Positions 35,209-44,566 are shown, counted from the first letter of the stretch. The stretch: DNA of 64,000 bases from Rubricoccus sp963708165 (GCA_963708165.1 OY970187.1:2728001-2792000), one strand, 5' to 3'. Numbers and translations: made by a program. The notes: generated from the letters alone by a model not told the origin.

Positions 35209-35535
35209 GGGGGAGAGGGATAGGGGATGCGGGAAAGGGAGGGATGCGCAGAGGGGGCGGCCTCTGGCGCCAGAGGCCGCGGGTGCGCGCGGTGGCGCGT
35301 GGCGACCCCCTGGTCTGCTCCCAGTTCGGTCTCAAACCTGTCCTCCCTCAAGAGCGGGGACAGTCGGATCTAGCCTCTGGCGAGACTCCGCGTCCACTCG
35401 GTCTCGCGCAAGACTTCGGTCGTCAACTGTCCCTCTCTTGAGGGGGACAGAAGAGAGACCGCCGTTCGCAGGCGACGCACTTCAGGCGGGTTCTGTCAGA
35501 GATGTTGACAGGCCTCCCGCCAGAGGCCTCTGGCG
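35209..35535. other. Intergenic region with several repeat families
   Basis: No gene was found between the convergent priA and pullulanase genes. It contains GAGGGATAGGGGATGCGGGA (also near 60884), a full palindrome at 35260-35277, two TGTCC...GGACA hairpins (about 35338-35363 and 35427-35450), and a reverse palindrome near 35519. The hairpin at 35427-35450 (CTGTCCCTC/GAGGGGGACAG) could serve as a terminator. Confidence 0.65.
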
Positions 35536-38346
35536 CTACTCGCGCACCTGGATCGTAGTGCTGAACGGGTCGAGATACAACACGGCCGGACTCCCGCCAA
35601 CCGTGGAGACAGCGCCGGGGATACCGTCCTGCAGATCCACCGCAGAGCCATCGGCCGAGGACTCCGCGACGGTGGTCCAGTTGCCTTCTGGGGCTTCTAC
35701 GCCGATCTGGACTCGCTCCTCGGTAGGGTTGACCGCAACGAGAATGCGTCCGTCCACCAGCCATGCGAGTGCGTTTGAGTCCTCTGGCGCGAAGAACTGT
35801 ACGTATCCCTCCGGCACCGCCTCACCGACGCGGAAGACCGCGCCCGCGTCCGACATGCGGAGCGCGATCAGGCCGCGCCACCACTCCTCCATCGCCTTGA
35901 AGTCGACGGCGCCCGCGTCGTCTCCGACGGTTTCCCAGAGGTACTGGTTGGCCGTGCGGAGGTTGTACGTGTCGCCGCGGCCCTTGATGTAGATCGGCGC
36001 GATGTCCATGTCGGTCAGCACCATCTGGCCGCCAAAGGTCTCCGCCAGAGGCGCGTGCCCTTTGCTCCGCGCGATCTCGGTTCCGCCGTTGATCACGATG
36101 GGACCGAGGCTCGTGAGCAAGAGCGTCGCCGCGATGCGCATCTCGGCCTCGCGCACGCCCGCACGACCGTCCCAGGCGTCCTCGCCAGAGGCGTTGGAGG
36201 CGAAGCGGTCTGCCAGCGCCCAGTTGTCGTGGATGTCGAGGTAGTTGATGCCCGCCGTCGGCGTCGGCTCCTCTGGGTAGTCGTTCGCGATGGCGCGCAT
36301 GGCGGCCTCGCGCTTGGTTGCGTCGCCGCCTGCGAAGCCGCGAGACGAAGCCTCTGGCGTCGGGTCCGAGGTGGGGCCTTTGAGGGCGTTGCGCGAGTCG
36401 TCCTGGAAAAAGGTGATAGGCGAGTCCACCTTGTACCAGTCCCAGTCCGGGTTGGCCTCGAAGTCCGGGTCGTTGGAGCCAATCCACGGCTCGCCGTAGA
36501 TCAGCACGTCCTCGCCCAGCTCGGCCTGGATCCACTCCAGGGTCTGTTGGTCGGTCTGTCCCGCGAGGTCGATGCGGAAGCCGTCCACGCCGAAGACCTC
36601 GACGAAGTGCCTGAGTTGGTCCAGCAGCCACCGCTGCGTCATCGGGCGGTTCTCGCTTTTGACCTCGTTGCCAAAGGCCCCGATGTGGTTGCCCTTGTCG
36701 TCCAGGCGGTAGTAGTAGTGCTTGTCGATGCCGTTGAAGGTGAGCAGCTGAAGCTTGCCCTCCATGTCCTCGCCGGTGTGGTTGAACACCACGTCGATGA
36801 GGACGGCCATGCCTCTGGCGTGGAGCGCCTGCACCAAGTCGCGGAAGCGCTGGCGCTCGCGCCCGGGCTCGTCTCCCTCGGACCGGAAGCGGCTCTCGAC
36901 GGCCAGCGCGTGCGTGGTGCGGTAGCCCCACTGGTAGTTCTCGGTCGCGATGCCCTGCGCCTGCATGAACGGGTCGTCCGCGAACGCCGCCTGCCACGCC
37001 TCGTCGGGGTAGTGCAGGTACTCCTGGACGGGCATCAGGTGGACCGTGTTGACGCCCAGCCGCTCCAAGAAGTCCAGCCCGATGGGCTCGCCTCTGGCGT
37101 TGCGCAGGCCCGGCATCGCGAACGCTTCGAGCGGGCCGACGCCAGAGGCGGTGGGGAGGAGGTCGGTGAAGTCCTGCAGGTGGACCTCGTAGGCGACCAC
37201 GTCCTCCATCGCGGGGCGCCCGGCAAAGGGCTCGGGCCGCGCGAAGTCGTCGCGCCAGATGCGGGCGCGGCCCCACGAGTCGTCGCTGACGAGCGCGTAG
37301 GGGTCGCTGACGGTCTCGCCGGTCTGGTTGAAGAAGTGCGAGCCGGGGCCATCGGGGCCGAAGACGGAAAAGTCGTACCACGTGCCGTGGAGGTCGCCTG
37401 CGTGCGAGTGCTCCCAGACGCCGTTGCTCGTTAGCTGCATCTGTACAGACCCGCGAGCCGAGCCCTCCCGGCCGTCGTAGAGGTGGAGTGTAACCGCCGT
37501 CGCGCGCGGGGCGAAAAGACGGAACCGCGTCGTCCACGGGTCGGTGCTCGGCGGCGTGTAGCCCGGAGGGGGAGGTCCCTGGTGGCCAGGGACAGCCCGA
37601 TTGAAGCTCACGCCGAGCGGCCCGGCGTCGGCCAGGTCGCGCCAGAGGCCATCGAAGCGCGCCATGCCGCGGATGGGCTGCTCGCGGCCCGCGATCACCG
37701 CCTCGACGTGGTGCACCTGATTTGTCGCCAGAGGCTGTGCGGGCACCAGCAGCGTGCTGTGCGCCTCGTGCGGGATCGCCGTCGCGACCGGGATCCGCAC
37801 GCCGTCCCACCGCACGATCGTGTACGCCTCTGGCGAGAACGGGCGCGAGAGGCCCTCGCCGCTGATCTCGACCCAGACCGCGCGCTCGCCGCGGAGCTCC
37901 GCCACGAGCCGCGGCGGCGTCACGCCGTCCATGAACACGAGGTTGCCGCCCTGCACATTCGTCGCCGCCTCTGGCGGATCGAGCCAGATCCCGTTGGCGA
38001 CGCGAAACTTGAAGGGCGAGGCGGCGCCGACGACGCTGAACTCGGGATTGAGAATCTCCAGGCTCCACACGCCAGAGGCGCCTTCCTGCGCGAGCGCCCA
38101 CGCCGCGTCGTCCATGTCGTCGCTCCAGCCGCGGAAGGCGCCGGTCACGACCACGCGGTCTGGCGTGCGGCCGTAGAGCGCGTCGTCGTAGACGAAGACG
38201 GTGGTCTGGCCGCGGAGGGCGTAGCCCTGGGCGCGCTCGGTCGCGCTGTAGCTGCCGCCGGGCGCGGTGGGCGTTTGGGCAACGGCGGGCATGGCGCAGG
38301 CGGCGAGGATCAGCGCCAGTGGCGCGAGGAGCAGGAAGCGGGGCAT
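35536..38346 (-). CDS. Pullulanase-type glycoside hydrolase family 13 enzyme, exported
   Basis: The protein has 936 residues from the ATG at 38346, with a signal peptide (LLLAPLALILAACAMPAVAQ; a lipobox LAAC is possible). N-terminal carbohydrate-binding-like domains precede a CBM48-like domain (TTRFRLFAPRATAVTLHLYD) and the catalytic barrel: DVVFNHTGE, GFRIDLAG (nucleophile Asp), YGEPW (acid/base Glu) and DIHDNW. The YNWGYDP-like stretch is YQWGYRT. Family members cut alpha-1,6 bonds in pullulan, glycogen or starch. It is a single-gene unit with TACTTTCG as -7 box. The frame is intact. Confidence 0.92.
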   Translation of the reverse strand: MPRFLLLAPLALILAACAMPAVAQTPTAPGGSYSATERAQGYALRGQTTVFVYDDALYGRTPDRVVVTGAFRGWSDDMDDAAWALAQEGASGVWSLEILNPEFSVVGAASPFKFRVANGIWLDPPEAATNVQGGNLVFMDGVTPPRLVAELRGERAVWVEISGEGLSRPFSPEAYTIVRWDGVRIPVATAIPHEAHSTLLVPAQPLATNQVHHVEAVIAGREQPIRGMARFDGLWRDLADAGPLGVSFNRAVPGHQGPPPPGYTPPSTDPWTTRFRLFAPRATAVTLHLYDGREGSARGSVQMQLTSNGVWEHSHAGDLHGTWYDFSVFGPDGPGSHFFNQTGETVSDPYALVSDDSWGRARIWRDDFARPEPFAGRPAMEDVVAYEVHLQDFTDLLPTASGVGPLEAFAMPGLRNARGEPIGLDFLERLGVNTVHLMPVQEYLHYPDEAWQAAFADDPFMQAQGIATENYQWGYRTTHALAVESRFRSEGDEPGRERQRFRDLVQALHARGMAVLIDVVFNHTGEDMEGKLQLLTFNGIDKHYYYRLDDKGNHIGAFGNEVKSENRPMTQRWLLDQLRHFVEVFGVDGFRIDLAGQTDQQTLEWIQAELGEDVLIYGEPWIGSNDPDFEANPDWDWYKVDSPITFFQDDSRNALKGPTSDPTPEASSRGFAGGDATKREAAMRAIANDYPEEPTPTAGINYLDIHDNWALADRFASNASGEDAWDGRAGVREAEMRIAATLLLTSLGPIVINGGTEIARSKGHAPLAETFGGQMVLTDMDIAPIYIKGRGDTYNLRTANQYLWETVGDDAGAVDFKAMEEWWRGLIALRMSDAGAVFRVGEAVPEGYVQFFAPEDSNALAWLVDGRILVAVNPTEERVQIGVEAPEGNWTTVAESSADGSAVDLQDGIPGAVSTVGGSPAVLYLDPFSTTIQVRE

Positions 38347-38366
38347 CGGCGGAGCAGGAGGCTGTC

Positions 38367-38374
38367 CGAAAGTA
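38367..38374 (-). promoter_or_regulatory. Promoter -7 element TACTTTCG
   Basis: TACTTTCG on the minus strand lies about 20 bp before the pullulanase start and is identical to the box before the TolB-like gene at 5647-5654. Confidence 0.5.
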
Positions 38375-38420
38375 AGCGCTTCCATGACGCTTCGGCCTCT
38401 GGCGCCAGAGGCCGCCTGGC

Positions 38421-39059
38421 TCAGGTGCCCGACCCGGCGATCATGCCCGCGATGCCTGCGTGGATCATCGCGACCGAGATAGCGGTGAGGAACAGGCTCG
38501 CCACCTTGGCGACGGCCTTGGACGCGTCTTTGCCGAACACCTTGAGGATGGCCGGGCCGAACGTGAACGCCACAAAGACCAACGTGAGGTTGATGAGGAT
38601 GGACGCCAGCGTTGGCCCGTAGCCAAACTGCCCTTCGGCGACGAGGATGGTGGTGATCGCGCCCGGGCCAACGATGAGCGGGATGCCGAGCGGCACGATG
38701 GGCAGGTCTGGGTCGTCGGCGTCGAGGTCTTCGAGCGTGTCGCCGTTGCGGCCACCGCGGCGCTTTTTGAAGTCGCCGAAAGCCAGGTCGGTGATCGCGA
38801 TCGTGAGCAGAATCAGACCGCCGCCGACGCGCAAGTCGTTGAGCGTGATGCCGAGCGAGCGGAAGATGACTTCGCCCGCGAACAGCATGAGCACGGCCAG
38901 AACCGCTGCCGCCGCGAGCGCGCGCACAAGAAGTTGACGCCGCTCCAGCGATGTAAACGTCTCCGTCATCCCGATGTAGATCGGTAGGATGCCGGGGATG
39001 TTGATGGCGACGAAGAGGGGGAGGAAGGCCGCGAGAAGCGCGGCTCCGAAGTCAGGCAC
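38421..39059 (-). CDS. MarC-family integral membrane protein
   Basis: The protein has 212 residues and six hydrophobic spans. NIPGILPIYIGMT near residue 20, the loop before IVPLGIPLIVGPGAITTIL, and GIAGMIAGSGT at the end fit the MarC/UPF0056 family. The transported compound is unknown. A charged loop (KKRRGGRNGDTLEDLDADD) lies between the halves. It is followed on the left by a full palindrome shared with the pullulanase upstream region. Confidence 0.85.
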   Translation of the reverse strand: MPDFGAALLAAFLPLFVAINIPGILPIYIGMTETFTSLERRQLLVRALAAAAVLAVLMLFAGEVIFRSLGITLNDLRVGGGLILLTIAITDLAFGDFKKRRGGRNGDTLEDLDADDPDLPIVPLGIPLIVGPGAITTILVAEGQFGYGPTLASILINLTLVFVAFTFGPAILKVFGKDASKAVAKVASLFLTAISVAMIHAGIAGMIAGSGT

Positions 39060-39200
39060 AGGTAGACGTAGTGTTTGAGCGGGCGAGTATCGCCATCCAC
39101 AACGGCTGGAAAAGCAAAATGCCGCGGCGCGGCGCGATCTCGCGCCGGGTTCACCGCGCCTCTGCCGCGCCTTCGCCAGAGGCCTCTGGCGGTCCGGGAG

Positions 39201-39740
39201 TTACGCCTCTGGCGCCTCGTTGCGGCGCCTCGCCGTGACGAGCGCAAACCGCGCCTCCAGAGCCTCACCTCGGCGCCGAAGCGCGAGCGTGGTCACGAGA
39301 GGCGGAATCCCCCAGCAGATACCCATCGCGAGCGCAAACGCGACGCTTGCCGAGACTCCCAGCCCATCCCGCAGGCCGAGCCCGAGCGGGCGGATCGCGT
39401 GCGAGCCCGTCGCCATCACCAAGCCCGCGTAGGACCAGACCATAAAGGCGATGTGCCCGGCGCCGCGGCTTTTCACTCCGCCAGAGGCCCGACGGACCGA
39501 CCACAGGCCGCCGATGAGCGTCACGAGGGACACGAGCGCGGCGACGTGGAACGTGCCCAATCCTTGGTAAAAGGGCGTCGAGTCCTGAATCCAGAAGGAG
39601 CCGACGCACAGGAGAAGCATCGAGACGGCATAGGTCCAGCCCGTGACGCGGTGCAGGCGGTCGCCTTTGCGGCGGAGCAGCACAGCGGCGCCAGAGGCGA
39701 GCGCGACGACACCGAAGAGGGTGTGGCTGGGAATCAACAT
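39201..39740 (-). CDS. DUF2306-like membrane protein
   Basis: The protein has 179 residues from the ATG at 39740 (MLIPSHTLFGVVAL). Four to five spans are visible, with LHRVTGWTYAVSMLLLCVGSF and GHIAFMVWSYAGLVMATGSHAIRP, where the His residues resemble the conserved ones of the DUF2306 group. The function is unknown. The protein ends in APEA encoded by a half-site. An upstream in-frame extension to 39884 lies in repeat DNA and was rejected. Confidence 0.65.
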   Translation of the reverse strand: MLIPSHTLFGVVALASGAAVLLRRKGDRLHRVTGWTYAVSMLLLCVGSFWIQDSTPFYQGLGTFHVAALVSLVTLIGGLWSVRRASGGVKSRGAGHIAFMVWSYAGLVMATGSHAIRPLGLGLRDGLGVSASVAFALAMGICWGIPPLVTTLALRRRGEALEARFALVTARRRNEAPEA

Positions 39741-39851
39741 GGGCGTGGGAAATTCGTGGGTTCCCCCTACCGCAGAAGGCCTCTGGCGAGTTGCAGCCTC
39801 TGGCGAGACGCTGCAGGGTGCACGAGCTGTGAGGCCTGCAACCACTTCCAC

Positions 39852-39958
39852 GTCATCCCGGCCCCCGAGCCGGGATCTCCTCAATGATGTGGAGATCCTG
39901 ATCGCCGAAGCCCAGCGCGGCCACCGTTCAGGAGATCCCGGGTCAAGCCCGGGATGAT
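39852..39958. repeat. Long imperfect inverted repeat (GTCATCCCGG ... CCCGGGATGAT)
   Basis: The left arm GTCATCCCGGCCCCCGAGCC and the right arm ending AAGCCCGGGATGAT are largely complementary, and an inner GGGATCTCCT / AGGAGATCCC pair extends the pairing. Such GTCATCCCG elements are common intergenic repeats in many bacterial genomes. It carries no gene. Confidence 0.7.
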
Positions 39959-40068
39959 TCGGCCGAGAGAAAAAGGCTCGCCTCTGGCGCCAGAGGCGGT
40001 GCCCGAATCATTTCCAGCCCCCGGCGCAGGGCACGCCAGAGGCCCCGGGCGACCGGCGCGGCGCGTTC

Positions 40069-40076
40069 TATCTTGC
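40069..40076 (+). promoter_or_regulatory. Promoter -7 element TATCTTGC
   Basis: TATCTTGC lies 74 bp before the TonB receptor ATG and matches the consensus TAnnTTnG except at the last base. It gives a leader of about 70 nt. Confidence 0.4.
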
Positions 40077-40150
40077 GGCTCACACATCAGACGCCCATCG
40101 GTCCGTTCGGTACGCCTTCGTCTCTCTCCGCCCCGCGGACCCTCCGGACC

Positions 40151-42673
40151 ATGTCTCGTCTCTTCGCGCTCGCCGCCCTTTTCGCGGCGTTTCTTCCCGC
40201 CGCCGTCTCGGCCCAGGTGCAGGGCACCATCGCGGGCGTTGTCACGCAAGAGGCCTCTGGCGAGCCGGTGCCCGGCGCCAACGTGCTCGTGGAAGGCACC
40301 AACTTTGGGACCGCGGCGGATCTCGACGGCCAGTTCTCGTTCCGCATTCCCGAGGGCCGCTACGTGCTCGTCGTCTCGGCGGTCGGGTTTGAGAATGCGC
40401 GGGACACGCTGCGCGTGCGCAAGGGGCAGACGGTGGCGCTCAACGTGGCGCTGGCGCTGGACGAGGACCTGGGCGAGGTGACCGTGACTGGAGACCGCGC
40501 AGGCATCGGCGCTGGTATCAGCACGATCACGCCTGCAGATGTCCGCGCGATGCCGACGCCTGTGGCCGACGCGCTGCGCGCCGTGAAGGTGCAACTGGGC
40601 GTGACGAGCAACAACGAACTCAGCAACGCCTACTCGGTCCGCGGTGGCAGCACGAACGAGAACCAGTTCTTTATCGACGGCTTCGAGATCTACCGGCCGA
40701 TCCGCACCCAGCAGGGCGAGCAGGAGGGGCTGGGCCTCGTCAACGGCGACCTGGCCGAAGGGCTGACGCTGTATGCGGGCGGCTTTCCGGTCCGCTACGG
40801 CGGCAAGATGGCCTCGGTCTTGGACGTGACCTACGCGCAGCCATCGGGCGCGGTCGTTGGCACGGCGTACGCGTCCACGCTCGATGGCGGCGCGGCCATT
40901 CAGGGCGCGGCCGGGCCGGTCGGCATCGCCGTGGCGTCGCGCATCTCGCGCCCACAGTCGTTTTTGGGTGGCCAGGAACTCAAGGGCGAGTACGACCCAG
41001 ACTTCCGCGACGTGCAGGGGCTGGCCGATATCGACCTGGGCGGCGGCCACAGGCTGCGCGCGATCGGGCTCGCGGCGCGCCACCGCTTCCGCTTCCGGCC
41101 GCAAAGCCGCGTGACCACCTTTGGCATCTTTCCCGATCTGGTGCGTACGGCCTCGTCCGAGTTTAGCGGGACGGAGAACGACGGCTACGACGTGTTCTTC
41201 GGCGGCCTGCGCCTGGAGACGCCTCTGGCGGGAACGCTCAAGCTGGAGCACAGCCTCGCGGCGTACGACACCGAGGAGTTCGAGACGAGCGACATCTCCT
41301 CGCGCACCCAGTATTCCAACCGCGTGCGGCGCCCCGGCGCCCCGCCCACCGAGTTCGACCTGATCCCGACCGGCACACCGGTTACGCAGGCCGACTCGGC
41401 CGATAACTCCGTCGGCGTGGCGACCGTCACGGGCGGCGGGCGTTACCGACTGAGCCAGGGGCGGAGCGCGAGCGAGATCGGCTGGCAGCTTCGCGGCCTC
41501 CGCTTTACAGACCGCATCGCGGAGCAGACCGTGTTTTCCTACATCACGGGAGGCAACCAAACGGTGACGTTCGAGCAGGGCGTGCTCGACGCGCAGTTCG
41601 ACACGACCGCCGTGCAGGCGGGCCTGTGGGCTGAGCAGGCGCTCGACCTGCTCCCCGAGCGCGGCCGCCTGGTCGCCACCGCAGGCGTGCGCACGGACTA
41701 CTACGACCTCACGGACGAGTGGACCGTTTCGCCGCGCCTCGCGGCCGTGTTCAGCGCCAGCGACGTGACCACGTTTACGGGCTCGGCGGGCGTCTACCAC
41801 CAGGCGCCGACCTACCGCGAGCTGCGCGGAGAGCCAGCCCCTGGCGAGAACACCATCGCCATCAACACCGACCTGCGCTCGCAGCGCGCCGACGTGGGCG
41901 TGGTGGGCGTGGAGCACCTGTTCCGCCAGAGGCGCCTCACGTTCCGCGCCGAGGCGTACTACAAGCGCCTCTCGAACCTGATCTCGTACACCGTCGAAAA
42001 CGTGCGCGTGGGATACTCCGGCGCCAACGATTCCGAGGGCTACGCGGGCGGCGTGGACATGCAGCTACGCGGCGAACTGGTGCCGGGCCTGGAAAGCTGG
42101 GTCAACTACGGCTTTCTCGTCACCGAGGAGCGCTTCTTTGCACCCGAGCGCGCGTCGTTCGCCTCTGGCGAGGGTGGCGACGAGGAGTTCGCGTTCGCGC
42201 TCGACCGCTTTACGCATTTTCAGGGCAACGGCGACTGGGTGCGCCGCCCGACCGACCGGCGCCACAACCTGTCCATCTTCGTGCAGGACCGCATTCCGGG
42301 AGACGACACGTGGAGCCTGCACCTGCGTTCGCTCTACGGCTCGCGCCTGCCCACGACCGCTCCGGCGGTCACGTTCAACAGCGAAACCGGCGAACGCACG
42401 TTTGAAAATGGGGTGCGCCACGGCACCTCGCTACCGTCGTACTTCCGCTTCGACGTGGGCGCCACCAAGCGGCTCCGCATCGGCAAGGCGATCAGCGGCG
42501 CGCCGCTCGTTCTGCTGGCCACAATGGAGATCCTCAATGTGTTCGATCAGACGAACGTGATCGCCAACTCGTACAACCTGCAGACGCGCGAGAACGGCAG
42601 CAACTTCTTCGAGGCCCGCCCGACGCGCCTCACGCCGCGCACATTCAACGTGCGCCTGCGCGTGGACTTCTAG
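40151..42673 (+). CDS. TonB-dependent outer-membrane receptor
   Basis: The protein has 840 residues with a signal peptide (LFALAALFAAFLPAAVSAQ). A CarboxypepD_reg-like domain (GTIAGVVTQEASGEPVPGANVLV, about 22-105) precedes the plug, with ALRAVKVQLGVTSNNELSNAYSVRGGS and NQFFIDGFEIY. The 22-stranded barrel fills the rest and ends in the aromatic strand FNVRLRVDF. It should import a large ligand with TonB energy. No SusD partner is adjacent, so the ligand class is open. The stop TAG is fused to the first of three tandem repeat units. Confidence 0.93.
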   Translation: MSRLFALAALFAAFLPAAVSAQVQGTIAGVVTQEASGEPVPGANVLVEGTNFGTAADLDGQFSFRIPEGRYVLVVSAVGFENARDTLRVRKGQTVALNVALALDEDLGEVTVTGDRAGIGAGISTITPADVRAMPTPVADALRAVKVQLGVTSNNELSNAYSVRGGSTNENQFFIDGFEIYRPIRTQQGEQEGLGLVNGDLAEGLTLYAGGFPVRYGGKMASVLDVTYAQPSGAVVGTAYASTLDGGAAIQGAAGPVGIAVASRISRPQSFLGGQELKGEYDPDFRDVQGLADIDLGGGHRLRAIGLAARHRFRFRPQSRVTTFGIFPDLVRTASSEFSGTENDGYDVFFGGLRLETPLAGTLKLEHSLAAYDTEEFETSDISSRTQYSNRVRRPGAPPTEFDLIPTGTPVTQADSADNSVGVATVTGGGRYRLSQGRSASEIGWQLRGLRFTDRIAEQTVFSYITGGNQTVTFEQGVLDAQFDTTAVQAGLWAEQALDLLPERGRLVATAGVRTDYYDLTDEWTVSPRLAAVFSASDVTTFTGSAGVYHQAPTYRELRGEPAPGENTIAINTDLRSQRADVGVVGVEHLFRQRRLTFRAEAYYKRLSNLISYTVENVRVGYSGANDSEGYAGGVDMQLRGELVPGLESWVNYGFLVTEERFFAPERASFASGEGGDEEFAFALDRFTHFQGNGDWVRRPTDRRHNLSIFVQDRIPGDDTWSLHLRSLYGSRLPTTAPAVTFNSETGERTFENGVRHGTSLPSYFRFDVGATKRLRIGKAISGAPLVLLATMEILNVFDQTNVIANSYNLQTRENGSNFFEARPTRLTPRTFNVRLRVDF

Positions 42674-42744
42674 CCTCTGGCGGGAGGTCTGCCTCTGGCG
42701 GGAGGTCTGCCTCTAGCGGGAGGTCTGCCTCTGGCGCCAGAGGC
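42673..42744 (+). repeat. Tandem 18-bp units GCCTCTGGCGGGAGGTCT ending in the full palindrome
   Basis: Three copies start at 42673, 42691 and 42709. The third has CTCTAGCG in place of CTCTGGCG. A perfect palindrome GCCTCTGGCGCCAGAGGC occupies the fourth register (42727-42744). The array begins at the last base of the TonB receptor stop codon. A second full palindrome follows at 42824-42841. Confidence 0.92.
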
Positions 42745-42841
42745 TGGGCCGTGGGCTCTCGCGCGTCCTTGCGCGAGGGCGGACGCCTCAGCGAAGCGGC
42801 CTCACACCTCGCCGCATCAGAGCGCCTCTGGCGCCAGAGGC

Positions 42842-44566
42842 CTAGCTCTCGACGGCGTACGCCCACAGCTCCTCGGAGGAGCCGAAGGGCTGGCCATCCG
42901 GGACCGTGATCGCGGCGACCGCCTGCAGCGTCGCGGCGGCCTGCAGGCCGAGGTGCTGCTGCAGGTGCTGCTGCAGCGTGGCGAAGATCTTCTGCGCGCC
43001 AGCGGCGTCGGCGCCGGGGAGCACCAGAAGCGAGCGCAGGCGCGCCGAGTCGGCGTAGAGCGTGCCGTGGCTTGGCAACGCCTTGCGGAGGCCGTCGATA
43101 ACGGTCTCGAAGGAGATAGACTCGGGCTGCGCGGGCTCCATGCGCGCCGCGACCACGAGAAACGGCGTGCCAACCTCGCGTGCGGAAAACGCCTCGTCGA
43201 GCGCGCGCCGGGTAGCCCCCGCGCCATCGTCGTCGGCAGGCGGGGCGGTGGGAATCGCGCCGAAGGAGGGCATCGCGGCCGGAGTTCTGGGCGCGGCCTC
43301 TGGCGCCGGAGCGGGCAGCGTGAACACCTCCGGGTACGCCTCCTGGTGAACAGTCGTGACCGGAATGGTGGGTGCGCCCTTGGAGTCGACGAGGTAGCCG
43401 TTGTCGAAAAAGGCCGTGCCGGGATCGCGGCCGAACGGGTCGGCCGTGGGCGCGAGCAAGTCGGGGTCTGGCGGCGGCGCGATTTCGATGCCTGCCGTCA
43501 CCATGCCCCGCGAGGCCCGAGGAGTGCTGGGGGTGCTGGGCTCGAACGTCTCGGATACCGCGTGTGAGAGCGAGGCGTTGCCGATGCCGAACGGCGGCGC
43601 CGGGATCTCCATACCGAGTGGCGGCTCGGGCGCAGCGGGCGCCAGAGGCTCGTCGATAGGGAACGACGCACCGTCGCTGGAGGCCGGCGACACGGGCTGG
43701 GCGGCGAACGGCTGTGTCGGCTCAGCGGAGAAGAAGTCGGACGCCGCGGCAGGCGTCGGTGTCGGGTCTGCGGTGTGAGCAAACGGGTCCTCCGGGGTAG
43801 CCTCTGGCGTGGCGTCCGGGCGTGCGACCGGTGCGGGGTCTGCTGCCTCTGGCGCGGGAGTGGGTGCCGGCGTAGCTGCCTGAGGGACCGGCGCCTGGGG
43901 CTCCGGATCGGCTGGCCGTGGAGAGGCGTCTGCTGGCCGCTGCGCCGCAGGCTCTGGGGCTTCCTCTACGGTGACCTCGCGTCCGTTCTCGCCAGAGGCA
44001 ACGCGAACCGTCGCATCGACGCGCGCCGCGACGATATCGAGCAAGCGTTTGGAGGGCTCGTTGGCGGGCTCGCCCAGACCGAGCAGAAATGCCGCGCCGG
44101 TTTTCGCGAGGGTCGTGCGGAGGCTTTCGAATGCGGTATCGAAGGCAGCGAACGTGGTGTACTGAACGAGCGGCGTGAAGTCCTCGATCACGACGCGGTG
44201 GGCGTTCGCGCGGGCCGCGAGAGCCGCGAGGTCACGGTAGGCCGCGTCCAGACCGGCGTTTCCTTTCGCCGCGAGGTCCGGGGCTGAGGGAATGCGGAGC
44301 ACGCGCAGGCGCCCCGTCTTGTGCAGCGCCGCGATGTCAACGCCCGCGGTGCGCGCGGCCTCGGCGAGCGCCCCCGTCTCGCGAGGGGAGAGGAGCAGGC
44401 ACATCTGCCCCGCCTCGACTGCCGAGCGCACAGCAGCCATCGCGAGGTCGGTTCGTCCCGCGCCGGACCTCCCGATCAGGAGGGTAGCCGTTCCTGGGCG
44501 GAGCCCGCCCCAGCGGTCATCCAGGGCGTCGATGCCGGATGGCGTAGCGGAGGAGGAGGCAGTCAT
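42842..44566 (-). CDS. KaiC/RecA-superfamily ATPase with a long disordered linker
   Basis: The protein has 574 residues from the ATG at 44566. The first 240 are a KaiC-like single P-loop domain: LDDRWGGLRPGTATLLIGRSGAGRTDLA, with the Walker A written GRSGAGRT, where Lys is replaced by Arg, and VVIEDFTPLVQYTT as Walker B. A linker of over 200 residues rich in Pro, Ala, Thr and Asp follows (PAPTPAPEAADPAPVARPD). The last 110 residues are a second folded domain (FLVVAARMEPAQPESISFETVIDGLRKAL). KaiC relatives act in signalling, but the Arg in place of Lys makes ATP hydrolysis doubtful. The neighbour across the divergent region is an aldehyde dehydrogenase. Confidence 0.65.
   Translation of the reverse strand: MTASSSATPSGIDALDDRWGGLRPGTATLLIGRSGAGRTDLAMAAVRSAVEAGQMCLLLSPRETGALAEAARTAGVDIAALHKTGRLRVLRIPSAPDLAAKGNAGLDAAYRDLAALAARANAHRVVIEDFTPLVQYTTFAAFDTAFESLRTTLAKTGAAFLLGLGEPANEPSKRLLDIVAARVDATVRVASGENGREVTVEEAPEPAAQRPADASPRPADPEPQAPVPQAATPAPTPAPEAADPAPVARPDATPEATPEDPFAHTADPTPTPAAASDFFSAEPTQPFAAQPVSPASSDGASFPIDEPLAPAAPEPPLGMEIPAPPFGIGNASLSHAVSETFEPSTPSTPRASRGMVTAGIEIAPPPDPDLLAPTADPFGRDPGTAFFDNGYLVDSKGAPTIPVTTVHQEAYPEVFTLPAPAPEAAPRTPAAMPSFGAIPTAPPADDDGAGATRRALDEAFSAREVGTPFLVVAARMEPAQPESISFETVIDGLRKALPSHGTLYADSARLRSLLVLPGADAAGAQKIFATLQQHLQQHLGLQAAATLQAVAAITVPDGQPFGSSEELWAYAVES

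Larger units (their letters stand above)
39741..40150. other. Intergenic region upstream of the TonB receptor
   Basis: No gene was found in the 410 bp. It holds half-sites near 39779 and 39797, a long imperfect inverted repeat (39852-39958), a full palindrome at 39980-39997 and the promoter-like TATCTTGC at 40069-40076. Confidence 0.65.

Noticed and set aside
39741..39884. N-terminal extension of the DUF2306-like gene
   Set aside because: The extension is encoded by repeat DNA and lacks protein character. The ATG at 39740 begins the first membrane span.
39881..41917. Long minus-strand frame opposite the TonB receptor
   Set aside because: It is antisense to a well-defined receptor and rich in Arg, His and Asp without domain signals.
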